A stretch of DNA of 64,000 nt from Bacteroidota bacterium (GTDB lineage: Bacteria; Bacteroidota; Bacteroidia; J057; JADKCL01), in the NCBI GenBank assembly GCA_016718825.1, contig JADKCL010000008.1, forward strand, positions 1 through 64,000, given 5' to 3'. Positions 37,826-46,915 of the stretch are shown here, piece after piece. The position numbers and the translations under genes are program-made. The notes beneath the pieces were generated by a model, which saw nothing but the letters and a program-made list of their open reading frames with translations, was not told the origin of the DNA and made no database searches. The stretch's first letter is position 1. Every line of letters starts with the position of its first letter.

Positions 37826-38956
37826 ATGCTCCGCACCGCCCTCCGTTTTATTCGTTATGACAAGGCCAAAAGCATCGGCGTCACGATCGGCATCGTCATC
37901 AGCACCTTCCTCATCGGGCAGCAGGTGGGGATTTTTACCTTTTTGACGGGGCTGATGTCGGGTCTCACCGATCACACCGATTCCGAAGTTTGGATCGTGG
38001 ACAAAAAAGCCATCAACGCCAATGCCCTTGGGCAGTTGGACACACGCGTCATTGCCGAGGCGCGCAGCATCGTCGGGGTGAAACATGCCGAACCGATGGT
38101 GATTGCCCCAGCCATGGCGACCTTCGCGGATGGCACGACGGCGACCGTGGAAGTGATTGGCTCAGAAGCACCTACATTCGGAGCGGGTCCCAAACTGAGT
38201 GACATCATCGAAGGCAAACGGGAGAACCTCATGGAGGAGGCCACCGTGAGCGGCGATTATTTTGACCGGAACTTGTTTGGCGGTTCGGCAGCCGTGGGAA
38301 CTGAATTCGAAATCAATGGTCGAAGGGCGGTTTTTGGAGTTCAGACGAAGAATGCGCGTGGATTTGCCGGTTCTTTTATGTTCAGCACTGCCGAAAGGGC
38401 GCGCTACTACGCAGGCTTACCCGCCAATACCATCAACGCCGTTTTGATTTACGTGACGCCCGGAGAAAAACCCGAAGCTGTACGAGACCGCATCAATGCC
38501 ACGATTCCGAATTGCCGGGCGTGGCTGCGTAAAGACTTGTCAGCCAGCACGATCAATGACACCCTGAGCAATTCGGGGATCGGCATCAGCACGGGAACCC
38601 TGATCCTGTTCGCGCTGATTTCCGGCTTTTTTATCATCGGATTGACGATGTATTCTTCCGCCCTCGACCGCATCCGGGACTACGGGACGCTCAAGGCCAT
38701 CGGCGCGAGCAATGGCTACGTACGCGGGCTGATTTTGACGCAAGCCGTGATCTTCGCCATCGTCGGATTTGCCATCGCATTTGCATTTTTGGAAGGATTT
38801 CGGACAGGTTCCGAAGGTTCGGGCTTGGTCTTTTTCTTCCCTTGGTACATTGTCGCCGGCATCTTCGGCGTCACCGTCCTGATCAGCGTCGGCGGCGCAG
38901 TTTTTGCCCTTCGCCGCATCACACAATTGGAACCTGCAGCCGTCTTTAGAGCATGA
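37826..38956 (+). CDS. ABC transporter permease, FtsX/DevC family
   Basis: 376 residues with four membrane segments: one at the N-terminus (GVTIGIVISTFLIGQQVGIF, about residues 18-38), and three near the C-terminus (around 255-280, 305-325, 340-365) with a large periplasmic domain between, as in MacB-like DevC. The segment DYGTLKAIGASNGYV is the typical FtsX coupling element. It follows the adaptor by 3 bp. Confidence 0.88.
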   Translation: MLRTALRFIRYDKAKSIGVTIGIVISTFLIGQQVGIFTFLTGLMSGLTDHTDSEVWIVDKKAINANALGQLDTRVIAEARSIVGVKHAEPMVIAPAMATFADGTTATVEVIGSEAPTFGAGPKLSDIIEGKRENLMEEATVSGDYFDRNLFGGSAAVGTEFEINGRRAVFGVQTKNARGFAGSFMFSTAERARYYAGLPANTINAVLIYVTPGEKPEAVRDRINATIPNCRAWLRKDLSASTINDTLSNSGIGISTGTLILFALISGFFIIGLTMYSSALDRIRDYGTLKAIGASNGYVRGLILTQAVIFAIVGFAIAFAFLEGFRTGSEGSGLVFFFPWYIVAGIFGVTVLISVGGAVFALRRITQLEPAAVFRA

Positions 38957-40371
38957 AAACAGCATATTTTCAGATTCGCCACGAAGACACAAAGGCACGA
39001 AGAAAAGCAAATTGTTCTTTGTGTCTTCGTGTCTTCGTGGCCTTCATTTCAGTAGTTCTATCTTCGAATGGCAGCCTGAATGCCCAATCCACACCGTTGA
39101 CATTGGCGGATGCCGTGCAAAAAGGCCTGCAAAACCGGATGGAAATGCGGGCTTTTGAGCAGCGGGCGCAGATGACGGAACATGAGCTGAAGGCGAATCA
39201 ATTGCGGTACATTCCGCAGGTTTCGGCGGGCGTCAACATGCAATACAATGCCATTCTTGCGACGTCGATTGTGCCGATTGGCGCCTTGAATCCCGGAAAT
39301 CCTACGGATGAAGTGGCGGCGGTACGTTTTGGAACCAAGTGGGCGAATGGCGGCGGGCTTTCGCTCTCTCAAGTCATTTATGATCCCACGATCAAAGGTG
39401 CGCGTGAATTGGCCGAATTGAACGGGCAACTCACGGAGGCGCAGAAGGCGCAGCGTGCAGAGGCGATTGCCCTCGCGGTCGCGCAAGCCTACTATGCCTT
39501 GCTGATTTCGGAGGCCGAAGTTGGCTACGCCCAAAGCGACAGCCTTGTGGTCGCGGCAAAAATCAATGATTTGCGTCAACGCCTTGGAGAGGGTCGTGCC
39601 CTGCCGACAGACTTGGAAGCCGCCGAACTCGACAGCGCTTCGGCCCGCCTGAAAATGGCCGACATTCGCCGGAATGCAGCAGATTGGCGCGCGCAATTGG
39701 CCTATCAAATGGGAATTGGAGCTGAAAATGGCGGTTCGATTGTCGTTGCCGAAAATCTAAATTCGATCCTGGGTATGCGCACTGCAGCATTGGAAACCCA
39801 AATTGAAAATCCAGTTCCCAGTCCGGCCACGAAGTTGCTCGACTTGCAGATGCAACAAACGACGCAGCTCCGTGCCAACGAAAAGGCGGGCTACAAGCCC
39901 AGCATTTTCTTGAATGGCTACTTGGGTGCCAATCATTTTTCAGATGCATTCGACCCTTGGAATGGCGACAAATGGTTTCCGACAAGTTATGTAGGATTGA
40001 GCTTGAATGTTCCATTGACGGAGGGATTCATTCGGCAGCAGCGCATCCAACGACTCGATGCAAACATCCAAGCAGACCAAATGGATCGTGCGGCAAGCCA
40101 CAACCAAACGGAATTGGAATTCGAAAGGGCAAAAATTGCTTTGCAAAGCGCCAAAGAGGCATTGTTGATGCAGCAGCAGATGCAGGAGCTCGCGCAGAAG
40201 CGCCTGGAACTTGCCCAAGCACGCTTGAGTGCGGACCGCGGCCTGGCCACAGAGGTTGTACAAGCCGAAAACCAAGTGCAAAGCGCACGTTTCCAATCCC
40301 TTCGCCGTGCCTACGACGTCTTGATGGCCGACTTGGAAATGCGGAGAGTTTGCGGATTGCTGAAGTTTTGA
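38953..40371 (+). CDS. TolC-family outer-membrane efflux protein
   Basis: 472 residues, ATGA-overlapping the permease. Helical repeats LADAVQKGLQNRMEMRAFEQRA and a matching second half (LLDLQMQQTTQLRANEKAG) with beta segments (PQVSAGVNMQYNAI, KPSIFLNGYLGAN) are the TolC pattern. The N-terminus (residues 9-31) is encoded by a palindromic interspersed element (38978-39042) and the hydrophobic stretch CLRVFVAFISVVL that follows; cleavage is likely near LNAQS, so the element has become part of the signal peptide. Confidence 0.87.
   Translation: MKTAYFQIRHEDTKARRKANCSLCLRVFVAFISVVLSSNGSLNAQSTPLTLADAVQKGLQNRMEMRAFEQRAQMTEHELKANQLRYIPQVSAGVNMQYNAILATSIVPIGALNPGNPTDEVAAVRFGTKWANGGGLSLSQVIYDPTIKGARELAELNGQLTEAQKAQRAEAIALAVAQAYYALLISEAEVGYAQSDSLVVAAKINDLRQRLGEGRALPTDLEAAELDSASARLKMADIRRNAADWRAQLAYQMGIGAENGGSIVVAENLNSILGMRTAALETQIENPVPSPATKLLDLQMQQTTQLRANEKAGYKPSIFLNGYLGANHFSDAFDPWNGDKWFPTSYVGLSLNVPLTEGFIRQQRIQRLDANIQADQMDRAASHNQTELEFERAKIALQSAKEALLMQQQMQELAQKRLELAQARLSADRGLATEVVQAENQVQSARFQSLRRAYDVLMADLEMRRVCGLLKF
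38978..39042 (+). repeat. Palindromic interspersed element, copy 4, inside a signal peptide
   Basis: Arms GCCACGAAGACACAAAGGCA and TTTGTGTCTTCGTGTCTTCGTGGCC. It lies 25 bp after the TolC ATG and is read through in frame as RHEDTKARRKANCSLCLRVF-like residues. The element's boundaries match intergenic copies, so it inserted in, or near, the start of the gene. Confidence 0.75.
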
Positions 40372-40383
40372 CATTGTAAAACA

Positions 40384-40413
40384 AAAAAGGCCACTCCCTA
40401 GAGCGACCTTTTT
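40384..40413 (+). terminator. Intrinsic terminator
   Basis: An AAAAAGG-rich stem, a loop around CTCCCTAGAG, then a pairing CCTTTTT tail, ten bases after the TolC stop. It ends the exporter operon. Confidence 0.6.
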
Positions 40414-40598
40414 GTGTATGCCGGGTTGCCATTTGCAAGCCCGATTGCTGATTGATTTTCGAGGGGCGGTGCGCCGCAGTTGGCGCCACCTGTTTCCGAT
40501 TCCTTTCCATACAAAGATGCCACCGGCCTTTGACACCTCGTGTCAAAAACAGTGGCCAATTTGCGTGTCGAAAAGAAAAATCTCATTAATTTGAGCTT

Positions 40599-41678
40599 AT
40601 GAAAAGCAAGCTTTCTTCCGCTTCAATTGTATTCATGCTCTTGGTTTTTGCATTCGGATGCACCACCGCCGATGTGAAATGGATCGGGAAACCTGCGCCC
40701 GATGAACGCGCCGAGATGGGACTTAAAGGTCCGGTGAAGATGGTCACCACGAGCTATTTTCGCGCCGAAGACTCCACGGTGACCCTAGATTCGCTGTTGA
40801 AAACCGAGCCTTCTTCGGTGTATCAGGACCATTTCTCAGCTACCGGCCAACAGCTGGAAGCCAAAGATTGGTCGCGCGGAACTTTGAACATGCACGAAGT
40901 TCACCATCTCAACGATCAAGGACAAACCATTGAAATTGAATATAAAAGAGAAACTGGGGCACGGATCAACCATGCTTCCATGGCCTATTTCCCCAACGGT
41001 TTGCTACGCCAAGAGCAATATTTTGATGAAAATGGGAACATGTACCGGCAGGAGACTTACAGCTACGATGACCTGAACCGATTGTCCGAAATAGAGACGA
41101 AAAATTTTGAAGGTGGGGCCAATGAACGACCGATCACAGCGCTGATGAAAATGGAGTATGATGACACGAGCACCTTACTCAAACGGCGCACACTAACAAC
41201 GGACAAACAAACGGATTTTGTTCAGGATTATGAAAAGGGTGTCGTGCATACAACCACGATGTACCCCGCCGGCGACATCACCAAGTTCAAGCATGATGCC
41301 GCAGGAAATGGGATCCAAACGGAGGATTTCGACAAATATGGCAAACGAACATCTGCTTATTTCGCGGACTTTGATGCAAAGGGTAACCGAATACGCATCC
41401 GTCATTTTGGTGCGGAGAACACGCTGGAACTCTGGCAGACTTGGCGTTATGACAGCTTAGGAAATCAGATTGAAGAACGCTCAGCTTATGCTTCGAGTGC
41501 GGTTCCGCATCCTCAAGATGCCGATACCCTGCATCCCGATATCACAACAATGGAATACCAATTTGACGAACAGGGAAACATCCTTCGCAAGGTGGAAACT
41601 GAAAATGGCCATTTGCGTTCCGTGATGGTCCGCAAGCTCGAGTATGACCCCGAAACAACCAAAAAGCCGGCTCGCTAA
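40599..41678 (+). CDS. YD/RHS-repeat-like lipoprotein
   Basis: 359 residues, lipobox FGC (Cys near residue 21). The body is made of strand repeats of the type YDDLNRLSEIET, FDENGNMYRQETY, HDAAGNGIQTEDFD, YDSLGNQIEERS, FDEQGNILRKVE, typical of YD (RHS) or MORN-like beta repeats. It is a surface or periplasmic beta-structure; no toxin domain is attached. A terminator overlaps the stop. Confidence 0.75.
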   Translation: MKSKLSSASIVFMLLVFAFGCTTADVKWIGKPAPDERAEMGLKGPVKMVTTSYFRAEDSTVTLDSLLKTEPSSVYQDHFSATGQQLEAKDWSRGTLNMHEVHHLNDQGQTIEIEYKRETGARINHASMAYFPNGLLRQEQYFDENGNMYRQETYSYDDLNRLSEIETKNFEGGANERPITALMKMEYDDTSTLLKRRTLTTDKQTDFVQDYEKGVVHTTTMYPAGDITKFKHDAAGNGIQTEDFDKYGKRTSAYFADFDAKGNRIRIRHFGAENTLELWQTWRYDSLGNQIEERSAYASSAVPHPQDADTLHPDITTMEYQFDEQGNILRKVETENGHLRSVMVRKLEYDPETTKKPAR

Positions 41679-41688
41679 AGCCGACTTT
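41662..41688 (+). terminator. Terminator overlapping a stop codon
   Basis: Stem AAAGCCGGC / GCCGACTTT around the loop CGCTAA; the stop TAA at 41676-41678 lies in the loop. Confidence 0.5.
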
Positions 41689-41778
41689 CTGATTGTGCTG
41701 CTGAAAATTGATAAGAGGATCTGTTAGCGGTGCGTTGCTGGCTTGCCCGTCGCAAGACAAGCCGAGGTAGAGAAGGGA

Positions 41779-42441
41779 TTATTGCACTTGAAATTCAACC
41801 GCTTCCAGGATTTCGCCATTTTCGGTTGCGATTTCCACGGTCCATTTGCCAAAAAGGTCAGCGTTCATGGTTTTGTAGCTTGCCGTGCGGTAGGTCGGTC
41901 CTTTGACGAGCAATTCGACACGGTGCTGCTCCTCGCCATTGAGTTTCCAGATGTGCTGAATCAAACCCACGCTGTTTTCGGGCAGCTCAACTTGCGAATA
42001 GAGCCATACACGGCCGTTTTCAGCAAGGAAAAAACTGCTTTCGTCAACGGCTTCATGGTTTTCAACTGCATGGCACGTCACAGCCTCGGAGACACTGATC
42101 TCCGAACTCCAAGCATGGTCAGAAAGGTTCAGGTCGGTCAAGGAAAACGGATCTTCGAATTCGGTTTCCTCAAAAACTTCGGAAAGGCTGAAGGTAGATT
42201 CGGTGCCTTTGATTTTGAATGTTTCGGGTTTGTCGGTTGGGTTCTTGCGGTAGGCAATGGCGTCACGGTCAAATCCGCTGGGTGCCTCGATCGAATACAC
42301 CAACGTCGTAGGGACAACAGGAACTTGTTCGTCGGCAGCGGCTAATTGAGGTTCATTGCTACAGGCAGTAAGGATCAGGGCCATCAAGGTAATCACGACG
42401 GTGGCAAGGGCGGAGGTGAACAGGGCGTAAATCGTTTTCAT
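41779..42441 (-). CDS. DUF2914-like lipoprotein
   Basis: 220 residues from the ATG at 42441 (an ATG-like start 7 codons earlier is weaker). Lipobox LTAC. After a variable 80-residue domain the C-terminal 100 residues (VTCHAVENHEAVDESSFFLAE, RVWLYSQVELPENSVGLIQHIW, TYRTASYKTMNADLFGKWTVEI) match DUF2914, a beta-sandwich found in envelope and stress proteins. Function unknown. Confidence 0.75.
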   Translation of the reverse strand: MKTIYALFTSALATVVITLMALILTACSNEPQLAAADEQVPVVPTTLVYSIEAPSGFDRDAIAYRKNPTDKPETFKIKGTESTFSLSEVFEETEFEDPFSLTDLNLSDHAWSSEISVSEAVTCHAVENHEAVDESSFFLAENGRVWLYSQVELPENSVGLIQHIWKLNGEEQHRVELLVKGPTYRTASYKTMNADLFGKWTVEIATENGEILEAVEFQVQ

Positions 42442-42462
42442 TTTGAGATCGGAAAAAGACAA

Positions 42463-42766
42463 TTGAAATAGTTTTGATACCGATTTCTACGCGCGTTTCA
42501 GCCGGGGTTTGGGTGGTTTTGGGACAACAAATTTTGAATTTGAGACAGGGTAAGTGAAAAGTGAAAAGTGATCAGTGAAAAGTTCCAATGGTCATTTCGA
42601 GCGGAGGCAGCTGAAGCGAAGCGAAAGCTGACGAAGTCGAGAACTGCGAAGCACATCGCGAAGGCAATTGAAAAAAGTCGAATCTGAGCAAATCTACAGA
42701 CGCATAAACACCTGTTAGTGAAGGCTAAATGGGATTTTGGGCCACGTTGAGAAGCCCTTTTCCAGC
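42463..42766. other. Gap with heptamer tract and repeat
   Basis: Four heptamers (GTGAAAA, GTGAAAA, GTGATCA, GTGAAAA) at 42553-42580, then a GC-rich segment with AGCGAAGCGAAAGCTGACGAAGTCGAGAA at 42612, similar to interspersed words elsewhere in Bacteroidota. No gene. Confidence 0.65.
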
Positions 42767-44785
42767 CTAAACAACGGGCAAAAAGATCCTGAATTCCGTT
42801 CCTTGCCCCGGTTTGCTGTCGATCTCAATCTTGCCTTTGTGTTTGCGTACGATGGCTTCGTATGCAAGACTAAGTCCCAAGCCGGTGCCGCGGTTCGGCG
42901 GTTTTGTCGTAAAAAATGGATCAAAAATCTTTTGCTGATCTTCCATCGAAATGCCGGGACCATTGTCGCGAATCGTGATGCGCACGCCCTTGGGCAGGTG
43001 CTCGGTGCGCACATGTACTTGCGGCTGATAACCGTCAGGAGCCTGTTCGCGTTGCGCGAGAACGGCTTCGAAGGCGTTGACCATGATATTTAGAAGGGCG
43101 CGGCCAATTTCTGGACGCAATGCGGTGATCTTTCCAGCCTTGGGATCGCCTTCGAAGACCATGTCGCAATTGCTGCTTTTGCCGCCATCACTGCGCAACG
43201 GTTGACTGTGAAAGGCCACCTTGAGGTATTCCTCCACCAAGTCATTTACCTCAAATTCACTGCGATCGGCCTCCTCCAAAGCAGAGTGTTGGAGCATATC
43301 GCGCACGATGCGACTTGCCCGCTCGCCATGTTCTTGCACCTTCTGTGCATTGCTTCGGATGTCATTGAAGTACTCCATTAATAGCCTGACCTTTGGCGGA
43401 TCAAGGGGTTGCCCCTCAATTTCATGGAGTTCATCGCGCAGTTCGTCTACCATGCCAACGCTGAGCTTGCTCAGGTTGTTCACGAAGTTGAGCGGGTTCC
43501 GAATTTCATGTGCAATGCCCGCTGTCACTTGACCGAGCGAAGCCAATTTTTCTGACCTTACCAGTTGATCCTGAGCCGTATTGAGATCCAAGAGGGCTTG
43601 TTGCAGTTTGCGGTTGGCTTTGTTTTTCTGGGCGAATGCATAAATCAGGAATCCCAAAAACAGCAAGGCCGCAATCATTCCGCCAAAAATAACCTTGGAC
43701 CAGGTCTGTTGGCGCACGAGTTCGGCATCGCGGAGCGCGAGTTGGGCATTTTGCAATTCATTCTCCTGAATCGCTTTTTCCTTTTCGAGAATCGCCTTTT
43801 CCTTTTCGTATTGCAAAACCACTTCTGAAAGCTCCTGCGCACCAGCATTTCCAGTCAGGCTGTCGCGAATCAGCGCATTCAATTGATAGAAATCGGTGGC
43901 TTCCTCAAAATTGCCTTGTCCAGCCATGATATCGCCGAGCTGCTGATAGAAATCCATCATCAAACCCCGCGAACCCACCTCCTTGGCGAGTTGCAGGCCC
44001 GATTGTGCATATCCTTGGCCAATGCCAAACTTCTGGCGCAGAATTGAAACCTTGGCGAGTCCGCGGTAGGTGACCGCCAATTCCTCTGGATTGGACGGTT
44101 GCTCGAAGCTCAACAACGCCAATCGGAGATGTTGGACAGCGAGGTCGTATTCCTCGGTCTCAATATACAGGTAACCAAGGTACTGCTGTGCCAGGCCCGT
44201 TTGGTCAGCGGATTTGCTGCGGCGTGCGATCTTGAGACCTTCAAAATAGGCCAATCGGGCGGATTCAAAATCAGTCTGCAACTCAAGTGCGCGTCCTTTG
44301 CGCAGCAATGCATGCGCCTTGCTGGGCTGATCACCAACGGCTTGCCAGGATGCAAAGGCTTCGTCAAACGCTGCAGCAGCATCGTCAAGGCTGTCGAGAT
44401 TGAGCAGGCATTCGCCAAGCATCGACCAAGCTTTTGCCTCGGCGAGATGGTCACTCTGTTGATAGGCAATGCGTTGTCTTCGTGAAAAGTCGCGGCGCGC
44501 TTCATTGAATTTGGTCTGCCGGTACAAGGCTTCTCCGCGAACCATCAAGGCAGCGCCTGCGAGGGTATCATTCGCTTCCAATTCGGCAAGCTTGAGTCCT
44601 TGATCGGCATAGAAATAGGCTGAATCGCGGTTCAAGACCAAATAGGAGGCTGCTTTGTCGATCAAATACCGGGTCGGAAGCAGCTGTCCACGGAGCGGAA
44701 GTGCAAGTGCTAGCAGCAAACCAAAGACAAGAAACCCAAATGTATGCTTGGGTTTCCGATGAAGTGATGCGCTTTTACCTTGCAT
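42767..44785 (-). CDS. TPR-sensor histidine kinase
   Basis: About 672 residues from the ATG at 44785. A signal/hydrophobic start, a periplasmic TPR array (AEAKAWSMLGECLLNLDSLDDAAAAF, SKAHALLRKGRALELQTD and more), a coiled coil (QYEKEKAILEKEKAIQENEL), one membrane helix near 370-390, then HisKA with AGIAHEIRNPL and HATPase with DNGPGI and GTGLGLSLA. It phosphorylates a partner regulator; the neighbouring hybrid (23 bp upstream) is the likely one. TPRs point to sensing of an envelope protein. Confidence 0.88.
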   Translation of the reverse strand: MQGKSASLHRKPKHTFGFLVFGLLLALALPLRGQLLPTRYLIDKAASYLVLNRDSAYFYADQGLKLAELEANDTLAGAALMVRGEALYRQTKFNEARRDFSRRQRIAYQQSDHLAEAKAWSMLGECLLNLDSLDDAAAAFDEAFASWQAVGDQPSKAHALLRKGRALELQTDFESARLAYFEGLKIARRSKSADQTGLAQQYLGYLYIETEEYDLAVQHLRLALLSFEQPSNPEELAVTYRGLAKVSILRQKFGIGQGYAQSGLQLAKEVGSRGLMMDFYQQLGDIMAGQGNFEEATDFYQLNALIRDSLTGNAGAQELSEVVLQYEKEKAILEKEKAIQENELQNAQLALRDAELVRQQTWSKVIFGGMIAALLFLGFLIYAFAQKNKANRKLQQALLDLNTAQDQLVRSEKLASLGQVTAGIAHEIRNPLNFVNNLSKLSVGMVDELRDELHEIEGQPLDPPKVRLLMEYFNDIRSNAQKVQEHGERASRIVRDMLQHSALEEADRSEFEVNDLVEEYLKVAFHSQPLRSDGGKSSNCDMVFEGDPKAGKITALRPEIGRALLNIMVNAFEAVLAQREQAPDGYQPQVHVRTEHLPKGVRITIRDNGPGISMEDQQKIFDPFFTTKPPNRGTGLGLSLAYEAIVRKHKGKIEIDSKPGQGTEFRIFLPVV

Positions 44786-44808
44786 GATGGAGATGAAAAT
44801 GGGAAGAC

Positions 44809-46785
44809 TCAATTTGGGTGTGCGGCCTCCTTGGGGCTGATCCCGTAATGGTCTTTGAAACACTTGGTAAAGTACGAGGCACTGCCGAATCCGGTTTTGA
44901 CTGCAATTTCCCAAATCGGGGCGACATTGTCTTGGAGCATCTGACGCGCGCGTTCGAGACGGTAGCCGCGGATGAATTTGACAGGTGCTTCCCCGGTGAG
45001 CGCGGTAATTTTTCGCACCAAAGTGCGTCGACTCATCGCCAAGGCGTCTGCCATGGTTTCGACGCCAAATTGTTCATTCATCAGATTTTTTTCCATGACC
45101 ACTTTGAGGTCGCGCAAAAAAATGTCTTCCATCGAGGCTGATTGAAACTTATCCGGGCGCAGCATTTCCGCGCGAAACCGTTCGCGGAGGCGCTCACGGT
45201 GCGCCAATTGACTGCGCACGACTGCAAGCAGCTCGTCGGGATGAAATGGCTTGCCAAGAAATGCTTCGGCGCCGGTTGCAATGCCTGCGATGCGGTTTTC
45301 AACTTCAGATTTGGCTGTGAGCAAAATGACTGGAATATGTTGTGTATCTCGCTCAAAACGAATCGTTTCCAGTAGTTCCAATCCGTTCATTTCCGGCATC
45401 ATCCAATCGGTCACGACAAGATCCGGTAACTGTTCCTCAATGAGATCCCAGGCAATTTTTCCATTTTCTGCTGCCATTACGTTATATTCTTTGCGCAGCA
45501 GGCCGACAATATAGTTGCGCATGTCGGGATGGTCTTCGGCGACGACAATAAGAGGTTTTTCAATGTCAGAGGCGACATTGTAATCATCGAATGAAGTTGG
45601 AGTGAAGCTGGAAACCAATTTTTGAAAATGGGTTTCTGTTGTGTGCGTCTCGGTATTCGAAGCAACCATCAAGGGAATCTGCACGTGGAAAACTGCTCCT
45701 TCTTCGGAGTTGCTGACCAAATCAATCTTGCCATCGAGTACCTCCGTCAGGGACTTGCACAGGGCGAGTCCAAGGCCAGTTCCGGTTGCCGAGTCAGCGC
45801 TATGGTGAAACCGCGAAAACAAGTCCTGAATTTGTGCTTCGGGAATTCCGCTGCCGCTGTCTTGCACTTGAAGGGTTAAGCGGTCATCCACCTGCTCCAT
45901 TTGCAAGCGTACACTACCACCCTGCGGTGTGAATTTGAAGGCATTTGAAAGAAGATTCAACAAAATGCGGCCCACCATGCGCGGGTCGGTACGGGCGTGG
46001 ATGGCTTCAGAGATTGCAGTCTCAAAGCGGATCGCCTTCTGTTGCGCCAATGGCTCAAAGATCAAAGCGATTTCAGCCGCCATCAAACTGAGATGCACGT
46101 CCTTGTACTGAGGCGCAATCCGTTGGGCATCCACCTTGGCAAAGTCCAGCAGTTGATTGACCAAATCCAGGAGAATATGGCCGCTTTTTTGTGCCTGCGA
46201 CAGGTATTCACGGACTTGCTGCTCAGTACTTAAGCCTAGCGCACTTTCGAGCGGGGCAAGAATCAGGGTAAGCGGCGTACGCAGTTCGTGGGTGATATTT
46301 TCAAAGAATTCCTGCTGCTTTTCCTTGGTTCGAATGGCGATCAGTCTTGCATTTTCGGCATTTGCCCACTGCTCTACCGCGCGAATGCCTTCCAGTTTTT
46401 GTTCGATTTCGGAGGTGGCTGCGTTCAGAACACGCTCCAAATCATCGAGATCGATCGGTTTGGTGACAAAGTCCCAAGCACCTTGTCGCATCGCTTCGCG
46501 GATGTTTCCCATGTCATCGTAGGCGCTCACCACCAAGGGCAGCAGGACCTTGCGCTCCAGCTTTTTCAATTCGCGGAGGAAGGTGAGCCCGTCCATGGAC
46601 GGCATGCGGATGTCAGTGAATACCAGTGAGATTTCCGGGTCCGCCTCGAGGTTTTGAAGGGCCTGTCGGCCATTTTCTGCGAAGGAGAATTCCAATTCAC
46701 CCGACGAGATACGCCTCCTGAATTTCTGACGAAAGATGACCGCGATATCGGGCTCGTCGTCGACTACCAAAACCTTGATTGCCAT
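44809..46785 (-). CDS. Hybrid two-component protein: REC-HK-REC-AraC
   Basis: 658 residues, cytosolic. REC1 with phospho-acceptor Asp58 (FTDIRMP), HisKA with phospho-His166 (ITHELRTPL), HATPase (DSGSGI, GTGLGLAL), a second REC (VVTDWMMPEMNG), and a C-terminal AraC helix-turn-helix (GVETMADALAMSRRTLVRKI, SASYFTKCFKDHYGISP). This order, a receiver before the kinase plus a DNA-binding output, is a one-protein phosphorelay. It is followed by the TPR kinase in the same operon; both may feed the same output. Confidence 0.9.
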   Translation of the reverse strand: MAIKVLVVDDEPDIAVIFRQKFRRRISSGELEFSFAENGRQALQNLEADPEISLVFTDIRMPSMDGLTFLRELKKLERKVLLPLVVSAYDDMGNIREAMRQGAWDFVTKPIDLDDLERVLNAATSEIEQKLEGIRAVEQWANAENARLIAIRTKEKQQEFFENITHELRTPLTLILAPLESALGLSTEQQVREYLSQAQKSGHILLDLVNQLLDFAKVDAQRIAPQYKDVHLSLMAAEIALIFEPLAQQKAIRFETAISEAIHARTDPRMVGRILLNLLSNAFKFTPQGGSVRLQMEQVDDRLTLQVQDSGSGIPEAQIQDLFSRFHHSADSATGTGLGLALCKSLTEVLDGKIDLVSNSEEGAVFHVQIPLMVASNTETHTTETHFQKLVSSFTPTSFDDYNVASDIEKPLIVVAEDHPDMRNYIVGLLRKEYNVMAAENGKIAWDLIEEQLPDLVVTDWMMPEMNGLELLETIRFERDTQHIPVILLTAKSEVENRIAGIATGAEAFLGKPFHPDELLAVVRSQLAHRERLRERFRAEMLRPDKFQSASMEDIFLRDLKVVMEKNLMNEQFGVETMADALAMSRRTLVRKITALTGEAPVKFIRGYRLERARQMLQDNVAPIWEIAVKTGFGSASYFTKCFKDHYGISPKEAAHPN

Positions 46786-46915
46786 GACTTGAAGATAGCG
46801 GGTTTTTGTGGAATTTGAAAGGTGAATACGGTTTTGGGATTCAGGCTACGGCTTGCCAACTTCGTTTCTGTTTGCCGCATGACTGAATTTGTTGAATTTG
46901 CGGATGATTTAGGAA

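Noticed and set aside
46786..46915. Bacteroidota TAnnTTTG promoter for the sigma operon
   Set aside because: TTTG words are present but none has the expected spacing to a TAnnTTTG box, so I do not list a promoter.
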